DNA from: Paracoccaceae bacterium
GTDB lineage: Bacteria > Pseudomonadota > Alphaproteobacteria > Rhodobacterales > Rhodobacteraceae
Direction: 5' to 3'
Assembly (NCBI GenBank): GCA_030750975.1
Contig: JASMHC010000015.1
Span: forward strand, 496,001 to 560,000
Length of the DNA stretch: 64,000 nt
Shown: in pieces, positions 37,648 to 46,086 of the stretch
Layout: each line of letters starts with the position of its first letter
Numbering within the stretch: position 1 is the stretch's first letter
The notes under the pieces: generated by a model
What the model was told of the DNA's origin: nothing
The model's input: the letters and a program-made list of their open reading frames with translations, nothing else
The model's database searches: none
Program-made: the position numbers and the translations under genes

Positions 37648-38721
37648 ATGGACGATCTGCGCGATAAATATATTCAGGCAATTGCCAATGCATCAGACGA
37701 AGCCGCTCTGGAAGAGCTGCGGGTTCAGGCCGTTGGCAAAAAGGGCGAGGTCAGCCTGAAAATGCGCGAACTGGGCAAGATGACGCCCGAGGAACGTCAG
37801 GTCGCAGGCCCTGCGTTGAACGCTTTGAAGAACGAGATCAACAGCGCCTTGGCGGCCAAGAAAGAAGCACTGGCCGACGCAGCACTGGATGAACGCCTGC
37901 GCACCGAATGGCTGGACGTCACCTTGCCATCGCGGAACACGCGCCAAGGCTCGATCCACCCAATCAGCCAAGTGACCGAGGAAGTCACCGCCATCTTCGC
38001 CGACATGGGCTTTTCGGTCGCCGAAGGTCCGCAGATCGAAAGCGACTGGTACAATTTCGACGCCCTGAACATCCCCGGCCACCACCCCGCACGGGCCGAG
38101 ATGGATACGTTCTACACCCATCGCGCTGCTGGCGATAACCGTCCGCCGCATGTGCTGCGCACCCATACCTCTCCGGTGCAAATCCGCTCGATGCAGGAAC
38201 ACGGCGCGCCGATCCGCATCATCGCACCGGGCCGCGTGTACCGCGCCGACTATGACCAGACCCACACCCCGATGTTCCATCAGGTCGAAGGGCTGGCGAT
38301 TGATACCGACATCTCCATGGCCAACCTGAAATGGGTGCTGGAAGAATTCGTGAAGTCGTTCTTCGAGGTCGACAACGTCGAACTCCGCTTCCGCGCCTCG
38401 CACTTCCCGTTCACGGAACCTTCTGCCGAGGTCGACATCCGCTGCTCATGGGAAGGCGGCACCCTGAAAGTAGGCGAGGGCGACGACTGGCTGGAAATCC
38501 TCGGCTCGGGCATGGTGCATCCGAAAGTGCTTGAGGCGGGGAACATTGACCCGTCGGTCTACCAAGGCTTTGCGTTTGGTGTGGGGATCGACCGGATTGC
38601 GATGTTGAAATACGGCATTCCGGATTTGCGGGCGTTCTTTGACAGCGACCTGCGCTGGCTGCGTCACTACGGGTTTGCCGCGCTGGACGTGCCGACCTTG
38701 CATGGTGGGTTATCGCGGTGA
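37648..38721 (+). CDS. pheS: Phenylalanyl-tRNA synthetase alpha subunit
   Basis: A 357-residue PheS that activates phenylalanine. The N-terminal coiled coil (residues 1-90) is followed by the class II catalytic core: [19 protein letters not shown] (motif 1), [20 protein letters not shown] (motif 2) and [18 protein letters not shown] (motif 3). TTTCGGAGG lies before the ATG. PheT is 1.1 kb downstream, separated by an unrelated amidotransferase-like gene. It is preceded by a weak CCCC/GGGG hairpin. Confidence 0.97.
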   Translation: MDDLRDKYIQAIANASDEAALEELRVQAVGKKGEVSLKMRELGKMTPEERQVAGPALNALKNEINSALAAKKEALADAALDERLRTEWLDVTLPSRNTRQGSIHPISQVTEEVTAIFADMGFSVAEGPQIESDWYNFDALNIPGHHPARAEMDTFYTHRAAGDNRPPHVLRTHTSPVQIRSMQEHGAPIRIIAPGRVYRADYDQTHTPMFHQVEGLAIDTDISMANLKWVLEEFVKSFFEVDNVELRFRASHFPFTEPSAEVDIRCSWEGGTLKVGEGDDWLEILGSGMVHPKVLEAGNIDPSVYQGFAFGVGIDRIAMLKYGIPDLRAFFDSDLRWLRHYGFAALDVPTLHGGLSR

Positions 38722-38736
38722 CAATAAAACCACACA

Positions 38737-38802
38737 GGTTTGCCCCAGACCCGAGGGTGGGGGCAAGTTGCCCCCGCCCTGGGGGCGGGTCGGGGGCAAA
38801 CC
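38737..38802 (+). repeat. Nested-hairpin intergenic element, copy P1
   Basis: An outer stem of 17 pairs with one mismatch (38737-38753 with 38786-38802) encloses an inner stem of 12 pairs including one G-T wobble (38754-38765 with 38769-38780) and an unpaired GGGGG. It starts 16 bases after pheS, in sense. Copies with the same plan and different stem bases are at 49582-49642 and 56085-56215. No T-run follows, so it is not a standard terminator. Confidence 0.6.
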
Positions 38803-38842
38803 GGCACGCTTTGCGCGCCGGTGGGAAATGGGCAACTTGATC

Positions 38843-39574
38843 ATGACCACCCTCCTCATCCTCGAAGGCCAATCGCCTAACATCGTCCAAAACGGCCACT
38901 CTTACGCAGCCGAATTCGTGACGTGCCTGATGGCGATGGACGCGGGCCTGACCTTGGTGGCGAAAAACCCTTGTCTGCACCCGATCATCCAAGACGATTT
39001 CACCGGCATTGACGGCATCATTTTCACCGGCTCTGGCGTGGACTGGAACACCTCTGACCCGCGCGGGCAGGCTCAGGTGGACGCGATGCGCGAAGCCTTC
39101 AAATCCGGCAAACCCGTCTGGGGGTCGTGCAACGGCTTCCAGTTGATGGCGAGCGTTCTGGGCGGCATGGTCGGAGAATCCCCGAACGGGTTTGAGGGCG
39201 GCTTGGCCAAGAACTTGACCCTCACCGACGCAGGCAAAACCCATCCAATGATGAAGGGCCGCAAGGATGGCGATGGCGTGCCTTGCATCCACCGCGACGC
39301 AGTCCAGCAACTGCCCGAGGGGGCTGTGCTGTTGGCCGGAAACGCGCATTCACCCATTCAGGCGGCGGTCTATGAAAAAGACGGGATCGACTTTTGGGGC
39401 ACCCAGTACCACCCCGAGCTGACACCGGCCTTTATTGCAGGCGTTCTGACCCGCAAGGACGCAGGCGGTTTTGCCGAAACCATTGCCGAAATGAATGAAC
39501 TGCCCAAGGATCCGAGCCATACGCTGGAGCTGCGTAACTGGCTGGATCACGTGAAAGAAAGGTCTGCGCAATGA
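38843..39574 (+). CDS. Class I glutamine amidotransferase-like protein
   Basis: About 243 residues, with a GMP-synthase-like amidotransferase fold. The nucleophile elbow is WGSCNGFQLMA (Cys near residue 94) and the His-Glu pair is in TQYHPELTP near residue 195. No synthetase domain is attached, so it could be a free glutaminase/peptidase of the YfeJ type. The ATG at 38843 is chosen; one five codons earlier (38828) is also possible. It lies between pheS and pheT, and its stop overlaps a small dubious frame (ATGA at 39571). Confidence 0.8.
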   Translation: MTTLLILEGQSPNIVQNGHSYAAEFVTCLMAMDAGLTLVAKNPCLHPIIQDDFTGIDGIIFTGSGVDWNTSDPRGQAQVDAMREAFKSGKPVWGSCNGFQLMASVLGGMVGESPNGFEGGLAKNLTLTDAGKTHPMMKGRKDGDGVPCIHRDAVQQLPEGAVLLAGNAHSPIQAAVYEKDGIDFWGTQYHPELTPAFIAGVLTRKDAGGFAETIAEMNELPKDPSHTLELRNWLDHVKERSAQ

Positions 39575-39833
39575 CCTTGTCGATCAGACACCGGACAAAG
39601 GCTGGCACCAAGCCGCGCGTCGGCGGGCCGAGGCGCGTCGATCAACCGGTTGAGGCTGCCACTTTATCCCGCAAAACCCGCATGACTTGTCCGGGCGACA
39701 CCACCCTCACCAAATCGACGAGCCGGGGGACGGCCCGTCGATGCGCGGCGGCCTTTGGCCTTGGTTCCGCGCGGGACGCGATGCGACGAAATTTGACGAT
39801 GAACCGGGGAAAGACCCCGGCGGAGGCACTGCT
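39571..39833 (+). pseudogene. Doubtful small coding remnant between the amidotransferase gene and pheT
   Basis: Two frames compete. Frame A is open for 88 codons from 39571 (ATGA overlap with the gene before) to 39837 (ATGA overlap with pheT), which looks translationally coupled at both ends, yet its residues (basic, T- and R-rich) resemble no protein I recognise. Frame B, the same phase as pheT, reads DKGWHQAARRRAEARR, then a TGA near 39651, then HHPHQIDEPGDG and MRGGLWPWFRAG, which looks more protein-like. A small gene broken by a stop or frameshift is one explanation; a leader for pheT is another. Confidence 0.35.
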
Positions 39834-42233
39834 ATGAAATTCACCCTGTCCTGGCTGAAAGACCACCTCGAAACTGATGCGTCCGTGGACGAGATTTGCG
39901 ACGCGCTGACCGATCTCGGTCTTGAGGTTGAAGGGGTCGAAAACCCCGCCCAAAGCCTTGCCGGTTTTACGCTGGCCAAGGTGAAAGCGGCCTCTCAGCA
40001 CCCCGACGCCGACCGGTTGCGGGTTTGCACGGTGGAAACCGACGAGGGCGACAAGCAAATCGTCTGCGGTGCCCCGAACGCACGCGAAGGCATCACCGTG
40101 GTTCTGTGCAAACCGGGCGACTATGTGCCGGGCATCGACGTGACCCTTTCGGTTGGCAAAATCCGTGGTGTTGAGAGCCACGGCATGATGGCCTCGGAAC
40201 GCGAGCTTGAGCTTAGCGACGAACATGACGGCATCATCGAATTGCCCTCGGGTGAAGTAGGCGACAAGTTCATCGACTGGCTGGCCGAGAACGACCCGTC
40301 CAAGGTTGATCCGGTGATCGAGATCGCGATTACTCCGAACCGTCAGGACGCATTGGGTGTGCGCGGTATCGCGCTGGATCTGGCCGCCCGTGGCATTGGC
40401 ACGATGAAACCAGCCAAGACGGCCGATGTAAAAGGCACCTACCCGTCGCCGATCACTGTCAGCATCGACGACGACACCCGCACCGACGGGTGCGAGGTTT
40501 TCGCCGGTCGTCTGATCAAAGGCGTCAAGAACGGCCCCAGCCCGCAGTGGTTGCAGGACCGGTTGAAAGCCATCGGGTTGCGCCCGATTTCGGCTTTGGT
40601 GGATGTGACCAACTTCTTTACCTACGACCGCAACCGCCCTCTGCACGTGTTTGATGCGGATAAGGTTAGCGGAAACTTAAGAATTCACCGCGCCAAAGGG
40701 GGCGAGACCCTGATCGGGCTGGACGAAAAGGAATACACCTTTGGCCCCGGTCAGGTGGTGATTTCCGACGACGAAGGCATTGAGAGCATCGCCGGTATCA
40801 TGGGCGGGTTGCCGACCGGTTGCACCGAAGAAACCACCAATGTTTTCCTCGAAGCCGCTGTCTGGGACACCATCCAGATCGCCTATACCGGCCGTGCGCT
40901 TAAGATCAACTCGGACGCGCGGTATCGCAACGAACGCGGCATTGATCCGGCGTTCAACATGGAAGCCGTTGATCTGGCGACCCAGATGATCATCGACCTT
41001 TGCGGCGGTGAACCATCCGAGGTTGTGGTGGCCGGAGAGGTGCCGGAAGTGAACCGCGCCTATCGTCTTGATACCGACCGCATCCAGTCGCTGGTCGGCA
41101 TGACCATTCCGGCAGAAGAACAACGGCGCATTCTGGAAAGCCTCGGCTTCCGTCTGGAAGGCGACATGGCCCATGTGCCGTCATGGCGCGTGGATGTGAA
41201 GGGCGAGGCGGATCTGGTCGAAGAAGTCGCCCGCGTGGTGTCTTTGACCAAGCTGGAAGGCAAGCCCATGCCCCGCGCCCATACCGGCGTGCCCAAGCAA
41301 ATCCTGTCGCCGCTGCAAAAGCGCGAACAGATTGCGCGTCGCACGACCGCGGGGCTGGGCTACAACGAATGCGTGACCTACAGCTTCATCGACAAGGCGT
41401 CGGCGGAGCTGTTCGGCGGTGGCTCGGACGCCACGATGCTGGCCAACCCGATCTCGTCGGAAATGAGCCATATGCGCCCGTCGCTGCTGCCCGGCCTGCT
41501 GCAAGCCGCCGCCCGCAATCAGGCGCGGGGGTTCAACGACATGGCCCTGTTTGAAGTGGGTGCGGCCTTCCACGGTGGGGAACCGGAAGAGCAGGAAACG
41601 CTGGTCACGGGTATCCTTGTTGGCCGCACGATTGGCAAAGACATCCACGGCGAAAGCCGGCCCGTCGATGTTTATGACGCCAAGGCGGATATGGAGGCGG
41701 TACTGGCCGCACTCGGTGCCCCCGCCAAGCTGACCTATAACCGCCAGATGAACCCGTGGTGGCATCCGGGACGGTCGTCAAAGGTGGGGCTTGGACCGAA
41801 GAAAATCCTCGGCGCGTTTGGCGAATTGCACCCGAAGGTGCTGCAAGCGATGGATGTCAAAGGCCCCGTTGTGGCCTTTGCCATCCACACCGCCGAAATT
41901 CCACAGCCGCGCAAATCGGGCGCAACCCGACCGGCGCTGGAGTTGCGCGACCTGCAAGCGGTTGAGCGGGACTTTGCCTTTGTTGTGGACGCGGATCTGG
42001 AAGCACAGACTTTGGTCAATGCCGCCACTGGTGCCGACAAGGCGCTGATTGAGAACGTCCGCGTGTTTGACGAGTTTATCGGCGGGTCGCTGGGTGAGGG
42101 CAAGAAATCGCTGGCGGTGACGGTGCGGATGCAACCGACCGACAAGACCCTGACCGAGAAGGATATCGAGGCCGTTTCAGAAAAGATCGTGGCCAAGGTT
42201 GCCAAGGCAACGGGCGGCATTTTGCGCGGTTGA
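39834..42233 (+). CDS. pheT: Phenylalanyl-tRNA synthetase beta subunit
   Basis: A 799-residue PheT, full length, which binds tRNA(Phe) and edits mischarged Tyr. The N-terminal tRNA-binding (EMAP-like) region has KVKAASQHPDADRLRVCTV near residue 45, the B3/B4 editing domain follows (VDVTNFFTYDRNRPLHVFDA), then B5, and a C-terminal anticodon-binding domain ending SLAVTVRMQPTDKTLTEKDI. ATG at 39834 has GGCGGAGGC upstream; the frame is open back to 39687 but MKFTLSWLKDHL is the family start. Confidence 0.97.
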   Translation: MKFTLSWLKDHLETDASVDEICDALTDLGLEVEGVENPAQSLAGFTLAKVKAASQHPDADRLRVCTVETDEGDKQIVCGAPNAREGITVVLCKPGDYVPGIDVTLSVGKIRGVESHGMMASERELELSDEHDGIIELPSGEVGDKFIDWLAENDPSKVDPVIEIAITPNRQDALGVRGIALDLAARGIGTMKPAKTADVKGTYPSPITVSIDDDTRTDGCEVFAGRLIKGVKNGPSPQWLQDRLKAIGLRPISALVDVTNFFTYDRNRPLHVFDADKVSGNLRIHRAKGGETLIGLDEKEYTFGPGQVVISDDEGIESIAGIMGGLPTGCTEETTNVFLEAAVWDTIQIAYTGRALKINSDARYRNERGIDPAFNMEAVDLATQMIIDLCGGEPSEVVVAGEVPEVNRAYRLDTDRIQSLVGMTIPAEEQRRILESLGFRLEGDMAHVPSWRVDVKGEADLVEEVARVVSLTKLEGKPMPRAHTGVPKQILSPLQKREQIARRTTAGLGYNECVTYSFIDKASAELFGGGSDATMLANPISSEMSHMRPSLLPGLLQAAARNQARGFNDMALFEVGAAFHGGEPEEQETLVTGILVGRTIGKDIHGESRPVDVYDAKADMEAVLAALGAPAKLTYNRQMNPWWHPGRSSKVGLGPKKILGAFGELHPKVLQAMDVKGPVVAFAIHTAEIPQPRKSGATRPALELRDLQAVERDFAFVVDADLEAQTLVNAATGADKALIENVRVFDEFIGGSLGEGKKSLAVTVRMQPTDKTLTEKDIEAVSEKIVAKVAKATGGILRG

Positions 42234-42236
42234 TGT

Positions 42237-42276
42237 CGGCGCCGCCTTCGGCGAGGATATTTTCGGACAAAAGAAA
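42237..42276 (+). repeat. Hairpin plus ATTTC/AAAAGA tail repeat, copy 2
   Basis: A short GCCGCCTTCGGC hairpin is followed by GCGAGGATATTTTCGGACA and AAAGAAAG, matching the layout at 17132-17181 and 52787-52836. It sits directly after pheT and before its terminator. Confidence 0.45.
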
Positions 42277-42298
42277 GGGGCGGTTGGCGCCCCTTTTT
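42274..42298 (+). terminator. Intrinsic terminator after pheT
   Basis: A 9-bp stem AAAGGGGCG (42274-42282) / 42288-42296 with loop GTTGG, followed by a run of five T. It ends the phe operon. Confidence 0.9.
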
Positions 42299-42315
42299 CG
42301 ATGGAGGGATAAGAG

Positions 42316-42765
42316 ATGACGTTGAATGTGTATTTGTCAGGCGAAATTCATACCGACTGGCGCGAGCAGATCATCGAAGGGGCCAAGGGGCTGGATGTGA
42401 GTTTTGACAGCCCTGTCACCGATCACGATGCCAGCGATGATTGCGGTGTGGCGATCATGGGCGCGGAAGAGAACAAGTATTGGCACGACCACAAGGGCGC
42501 GATGGTCAATGCGATCCGCACCCGCAAAGGGATTGCCGATGCCGATGTGGTTGTCGTGCGCTTTGGCGAGAAATACCGCCAGTGGAACGCGGCTTTTGAT
42601 GCAGGCTATGCAGCGGCTTTGGGCAAGTCCCTGATCGTGCTGCAAAGGCCCGAGCATGATCACGCCCTGAAAGAGGTGGACGCGGCCGCGCTGGCCATGG
42701 CGCGAGAGCCTGCGCAGGTTGTCGAAATCCTGCGCTATGTGCTGACCGGCAAGCTGCCCGGATAA
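42316..42765 (+). CDS. ytoQ: YtoQ family protein
   Basis: A 149-residue cytoplasmic protein of the YtoQ family, which has a Rossmann-like fold related to nucleoside deoxyribosyltransferases. Characteristic segments are VYLSGEIHTDWREQI, FDSPVTDHDASDDCG, EENKYWHDHKGA and DVVVVRFGEKYRQWNAAFDAG. The biochemical role is not established. AGGGATAAGAG lies before the ATG. It is convergent with the GST gene, whose stop begins at the next base. Confidence 0.85.
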   Translation: MTLNVYLSGEIHTDWREQIIEGAKGLDVSFDSPVTDHDASDDCGVAIMGAEENKYWHDHKGAMVNAIRTRKGIADADVVVVRFGEKYRQWNAAFDAGYAAALGKSLIVLQRPEHDHALKEVDAAALAMAREPAQVVEILRYVLTGKLPG

Positions 42766-43473
42766 TCAGCCCTCGCGGGTTGGGATATTGACGCCGCGCT
42801 GGACGGCGGGGCGTTCCAGAAAGCGGTCGAGATAGTCGTGGACATTTTCGAAATCCAGCCAGTCCACGGCAAGTTCCGCGTCTTCGCCGTAGCGTTCGAT
42901 CTGTCGGACCCATGACCCGATGGCGATATCCGCTATGGAATAGTCTCGGGCGATCCATTCGCGATCTTCAAGCTGCGCCTCAAGTACCGTCAGCAGACGG
43001 CGGGTTTCATCGGCAAAGCGTGTGCGGGCATAGCTGTTTTCGGCTTTCACCGCATCCTTGCCGAAGAAATGGCCCATCTGGCCGAACATCGGCCCGATAC
43101 CGGCCATTTGGAACATCAGCCATTGGGTGATGATATGGCGGTCGCGGGTGGTCTGCCCCAACAGCTTGCCGGTTTTTTCGGCCAGATAAAGCAGTATCGC
43201 CCCGCTTTCAAACAGGGCCAGCGGTTTGCCGTCCGGCCCGTTCGGATCGATAATCGCCGGTATCTTGCCGTTTGGATTGAGCGACAGGAAGGCGGGGCTT
43301 TTCACATCGGATTGCGCCAATGTGACCCGATGCGCTTCGTAGGGCAGGCCGATCTCTTCCAGCATGATCGGGATCTTGATCCCGTTCGGTGTGGGGAAGC
43401 TGTAAAGTTGCAGCACGCCGGGGTCCCGGGCAGGCCATTTTTCGGTGATCGGGAAATCGGCGGGGAAATTCAT
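42766..43473 (-). CDS. Glutathione S-transferase family protein
   Basis: A 235-residue GST with an N-terminal thioredoxin fold (LQLYSFPTPNGIKIPIMLEE, then NPNGKIPAIID and ESGAILLYLAEKTG) and an all-helical C-terminal domain (VLEAQLEDREWIARDYSIAD). The Nu-class/YfcG-like arrangement with TPNG near the active site suggests disulfide-bond oxidoreductase activity. ATG at 43473 has AAGGA upstream; one two codons earlier is possible. Confidence 0.87.
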   Translation of the reverse strand: MNFPADFPITEKWPARDPGVLQLYSFPTPNGIKIPIMLEEIGLPYEAHRVTLAQSDVKSPAFLSLNPNGKIPAIIDPNGPDGKPLALFESGAILLYLAEKTGKLLGQTTRDRHIITQWLMFQMAGIGPMFGQMGHFFGKDAVKAENSYARTRFADETRRLLTVLEAQLEDREWIARDYSIADIAIGSWVRQIERYGEDAELAVDWLDFENVHDYLDRFLERPAVQRGVNIPTREG

Positions 43474-43574
43474 GGCCATTCCTTGCAGCGGGCGGGGGCA
43501 ATTTTGCCCCATGATCAGGCTGAAGGTATGCGGCTTCCCTGCGAAGTCAATCTGGGCTAGCGTAACGTAATTTG

Positions 43575-43649
43575 TTGAGACGCAGACAATCTATTGATAT
43601 TGCGTGCGTTTCAAAATCAACTTCGCGTCTCGGGTAAAACTCGAAACGC
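43575..43649. promoter_or_regulatory. Two inverted GARACGC pairs upstream of mscS
   Basis: TTGAGACGC (43575-43583) faces GCGTTTCAA (43606-43614), one base short of perfect symmetry. GCGTCTCG (43625-43632) faces CGAAACGC (43642-43649). So four copies of a GARACGC heptamer alternate in direction in 75 bases ahead of mscS. Function unknown; an operator cluster is the simplest reading. Confidence 0.5.
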
Positions 43650-43676
43650 ATTAGTCGGAAGCGAAGGAACAGGCCC

Positions 43677-44495
43677 ATGTGGGAAAGTCTGGTCGAACAA
43701 ATCGGACCGCTGGAATTTTACGGTACGCTGGTGAGCAATGCGCTGAAGGCGCTGGTTATCATCGTGATCGGCTGGATTGCCTCGGGCTGGGTCAAGCGCA
43801 TGATCAAGCGGCGGGTGATGGCGAGTGATGCGCTGGATGACACGATCGGGTCATTCGTGGCCTCTATCGTCCGCTGGATCATCCTGCTTATGGTATTCGT
43901 GGCGATCCTCGGCATTTTCGGGATCGAGGCCACGTCGCTGGTGGCCGTCATGGGCGCTGCGACACTGGCGATCGGTTTGGCATTGCAGGGCACGCTAGGC
44001 GATCTGGCGGCGGGCTTCATGCTGGTTTTGTTCCGACCCTACAGCCTTGGGCAATATGTCAGCATCGGCGGAACATCCGGGACGGTGAAAGACCTGAACC
44101 TGTTTTTCACGGTTCTTGTCACGCCTGACAATGTGCAGATCACCATGCCCAATGGTCAGGCCTGGGGGGCGATCATCACCAATTACTCGGCCAATGATAT
44201 TCGCCGACTGGACCTGACCTTCGGCATCGATTACGCCGATGACCCTGACAAGGCGATTGCCATTCTGGCGGGGCTGGCCAAAGCGGATGACCGTGTTCAT
44301 GCGGATCCCGAACCGTGGATCCGGTTGGTCAATCTGGGTGACAGCTCGGTTGATATCGGCTGCCGGTTTTGGTGCAACGCCGATGATTACTGGGAACTGA
44401 AATGGCACCTGCTGAAAGCGGCGAAGGCCGAGTTTGATGCGCAAGGGATCAGCATCCCCTATCCGCATCAGGTTCTGGTGCAGCGATCAGAATAG
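43677..44495 (+). CDS. mscS: Small-conductance mechanosensitive channel
   Basis: A 272-residue MscS-type channel. Two N-terminal membrane helices (residues 20-42 and 63-83) precede the pore helix with VMGAATLAIGLALQGTLGDLAAGFMLVLFRPY, the Gly/Ala-rich packing typical of MscS TM3. The beta domain has GQYVSIGGTSGTVKDLNL and NGQAWGAIITNYSAN. It opens under membrane tension to release solutes after osmotic downshock. GAAGGAA lies before the ATG. A terminator follows at once. Confidence 0.93.
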   Translation: MWESLVEQIGPLEFYGTLVSNALKALVIIVIGWIASGWVKRMIKRRVMASDALDDTIGSFVASIVRWIILLMVFVAILGIFGIEATSLVAVMGAATLAIGLALQGTLGDLAAGFMLVLFRPYSLGQYVSIGGTSGTVKDLNLFFTVLVTPDNVQITMPNGQAWGAIITNYSANDIRRLDLTFGIDYADDPDKAIAILAGLAKADDRVHADPEPWIRLVNLGDSSVDIGCRFWCNADDYWELKWHLLKAAKAEFDAQGISIPYPHQVLVQRSE

Positions 44496-44496
44496 C

Positions 44497-44525
44497 AAAA
44501 GGCCGGTCACTGCGACCGACCTTTC
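44497..44525 (+). terminator. Intrinsic terminator after mscS
   Basis: AAAGGCCGGTC (44498-44508) pairs with GACCGACCTTT (44514-44524) with one mismatch and a five-base loop. A short T-run CTTTC ends it. It begins 2 bases after the mscS stop. Confidence 0.8.
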
Positions 44526-44741
44526 CCCCGCGCGGAATCAAGGCGAAGCCGCCGCGCGATCGCCGTCCCGCCCCACCGGGGCGGCGATTTGCTAAGGTCG
44601 CGAAAAACATTGGGAGACGGGAATGTTTGGCCGGGATAAAGTGGCATGACGATGGGTCTCTGCGCCACCCCGGCGGGACGGCGCTCTCGCGGCTTATCCC
44701 TTGTCTGGATCGCAAGCGGCAATAGGGTCTGTCAAAATACT

Positions 44742-44772
44742 GAGGCCGGTCGCAATGACCGGCCTTTGTTTT
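44742..44772 (+). terminator. Second, near-identical terminator
   Basis: A perfect 9-bp stem AGGCCGGTC (44743-44751) / 44757-44765 is followed by TTGTTTT. On the plus strand it has no gene immediately before it. On the minus strand it lies about 40 bases after the ald stop, where its T-run is poor, so its true client is unclear. Confidence 0.7.
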
Positions 44773-44812
44773 GGACCGGTGGAGGAACTCCGGTCCGTTA
44801 CACAGCGATTGT

Positions 44813-45952
44813 TTACGCCGCTCTTGGAGCCAGAGCGGCTGCCACCACCGCGTTGGCGTCCACGCTTGGCAGACCCAAAGCCTCGCCCACGGCGGCATAG
44901 GTCAACTGGCCCGCGTGGACGTTCAGACCGTTCAACAGATGCGCATCGTCGGCACAGGCCTGCGCCCAGCCTTTGTCGGCTAAGGCCAGCATGAACGGCA
45001 TGGTGGCGTTGCCCAAAGCGATGGTCGAGGTGCGGGCCACCGCGCCGGGCATGTTGGCAACGCAGTAATGCATGATGCCGTCCACCTCATAGACGGGGTC
45101 CGCATGGGTGGTGGCTTTCGAGGTCTCGAAACAGCCGCCCTGATCGATGGCCACGTCAACCAACGCCGCGCCGGGCTTCATCGTGGCCAGTTGTTCACGG
45201 CTGATCAGTTTCGGCGCAGCAGCACCCGGCACCAGAACGGCTCCGATCACCATGTCGGCCTCTTTGATCAGCTCGGCTGTGTTGCCTTTCGAGGCGTATG
45301 AGGTTTTGAACTCGCCGCGGAAGGCATCATCGAGATAGCGCAGACGGGGCAGCGACATGTCCAGCACGGTTACATCCGCGCCCATGCCCGAAGCCACGCG
45401 GGCCGCATGTGTCCCGACAACGCCGCCGCCGATCACGACAACCTTGGCCGGGCCTACGCCGGGAACGCCGCCCATCAGCACGCCACGGCCACCATTGGCT
45501 TTTTGCAGGGTCCACGAACCGACCTGAGGGGCCAGCTTGCCCGCCACTTCCGACATCGGCGCCAGCAGGGGCAGACCGCCATTGCGGTCGGTGACGGTTT
45601 CATAGGCAATCGCGGTGCAGCCGCTGTCCAGCAGGTCTTTGGTCTGCTCGGGGTCGGGGGCAAGGTGCAGGTAGGTGAACAGCAGCTGATCCTTGCGCAG
45701 CATCTTGCGCTCGACGGCCTGAGGTTCCTTGACCTTCACGATCATGTCGGCCGTGGCAAAGATTTCTTCCGCGGTTTCCAGAATGGTCGCGCCCGCATCC
45801 GTGTAAGCGGCGTTGTCAAAGCCGGCACCCAGCCCGGCACCGGACTGGATAAACACCTCGTGTCCGCGTGCGGTGGCTTCAAAGGCGGCGTTGGGCGTCA
45901 TGCCGACGCGGAATTCCTGTGGTTTGATCTCTGTTGGGCATCCGATTTTCAT
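44813..45952 (-). CDS. ald: Alanine dehydrogenase
   Basis: A 379-residue NAD-dependent alanine dehydrogenase that interconverts alanine with pyruvate and ammonium. KIGCPTEIKPQEFRVGMTP is the family start, FTYLHLAPDPEQT contains the substrate-region His, and KVVVIGGGVVGTHAARVASG is the NAD-binding Rossmann loop. ATG at 45952 is the conserved start; the frame is open to 46000. A divergent Lrp/AsnC regulator lies 134 bases away and probably controls it. Confidence 0.95.
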   Translation of the reverse strand: MKIGCPTEIKPQEFRVGMTPNAAFEATARGHEVFIQSGAGLGAGFDNAAYTDAGATILETAEEIFATADMIVKVKEPQAVERKMLRKDQLLFTYLHLAPDPEQTKDLLDSGCTAIAYETVTDRNGGLPLLAPMSEVAGKLAPQVGSWTLQKANGGRGVLMGGVPGVGPAKVVVIGGGVVGTHAARVASGMGADVTVLDMSLPRLRYLDDAFRGEFKTSYASKGNTAELIKEADMVIGAVLVPGAAAPKLISREQLATMKPGAALVDVAIDQGGCFETSKATTHADPVYEVDGIMHYCVANMPGAVARTSTIALGNATMPFMLALADKGWAQACADDAHLLNGLNVHAGQLTYAAVGEALGLPSVDANAVVAAALAPRAA

Positions 45953-46086
45953 GGTGCATCTCCTTCTCCTGCCTGTCAGACTAGGCCAGCCTTGACGCAA
46001 TGTGCTTGAAAAGGAGGGTTTTCAGGAATAGGCTTTTGGGGAATTCTTCGAATTTCTGTCGCAAAAAATGTGGAATCTTGCATCAT
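45953..46086. promoter_or_regulatory. ald / Lrp-type divergent control region
   Basis: A GGAATTCTTCGAATTTC near-palindrome (about 46040-46056) and AT-rich flanks lie between ald and its divergent regulator. This is the expected place for Lrp-family binding sites. No exact operator is asserted. Confidence 0.4.

Larger units (their letters stand above)
44496..44812. other. Non-coding region between mscS and ald, with duplicated terminators and GC-rich palindromes
   Basis: 317 bases without a gene. Two near-identical terminators (44497-44525 and 44742-44772) bracket a 216-base segment. Inside is a palindromic CCGCCCC/GGGGCGG core at 44564-44588 and a partly related CGGCGGGACGGCG block near 44680 in the opposite orientation. 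A GGACCGG/CCGGTCC hairpin lies at 44773-44796. I found no coding frame worth reporting. Confidence 0.55.

Noticed and set aside
44449-44898. A 149-codon minus-strand frame after mscS
   Set aside because: It runs through two terminators and GC palindromes and overlaps mscS and ald ends; its Arg/Pro/Gly-rich composition is that of a repeat read by chance.
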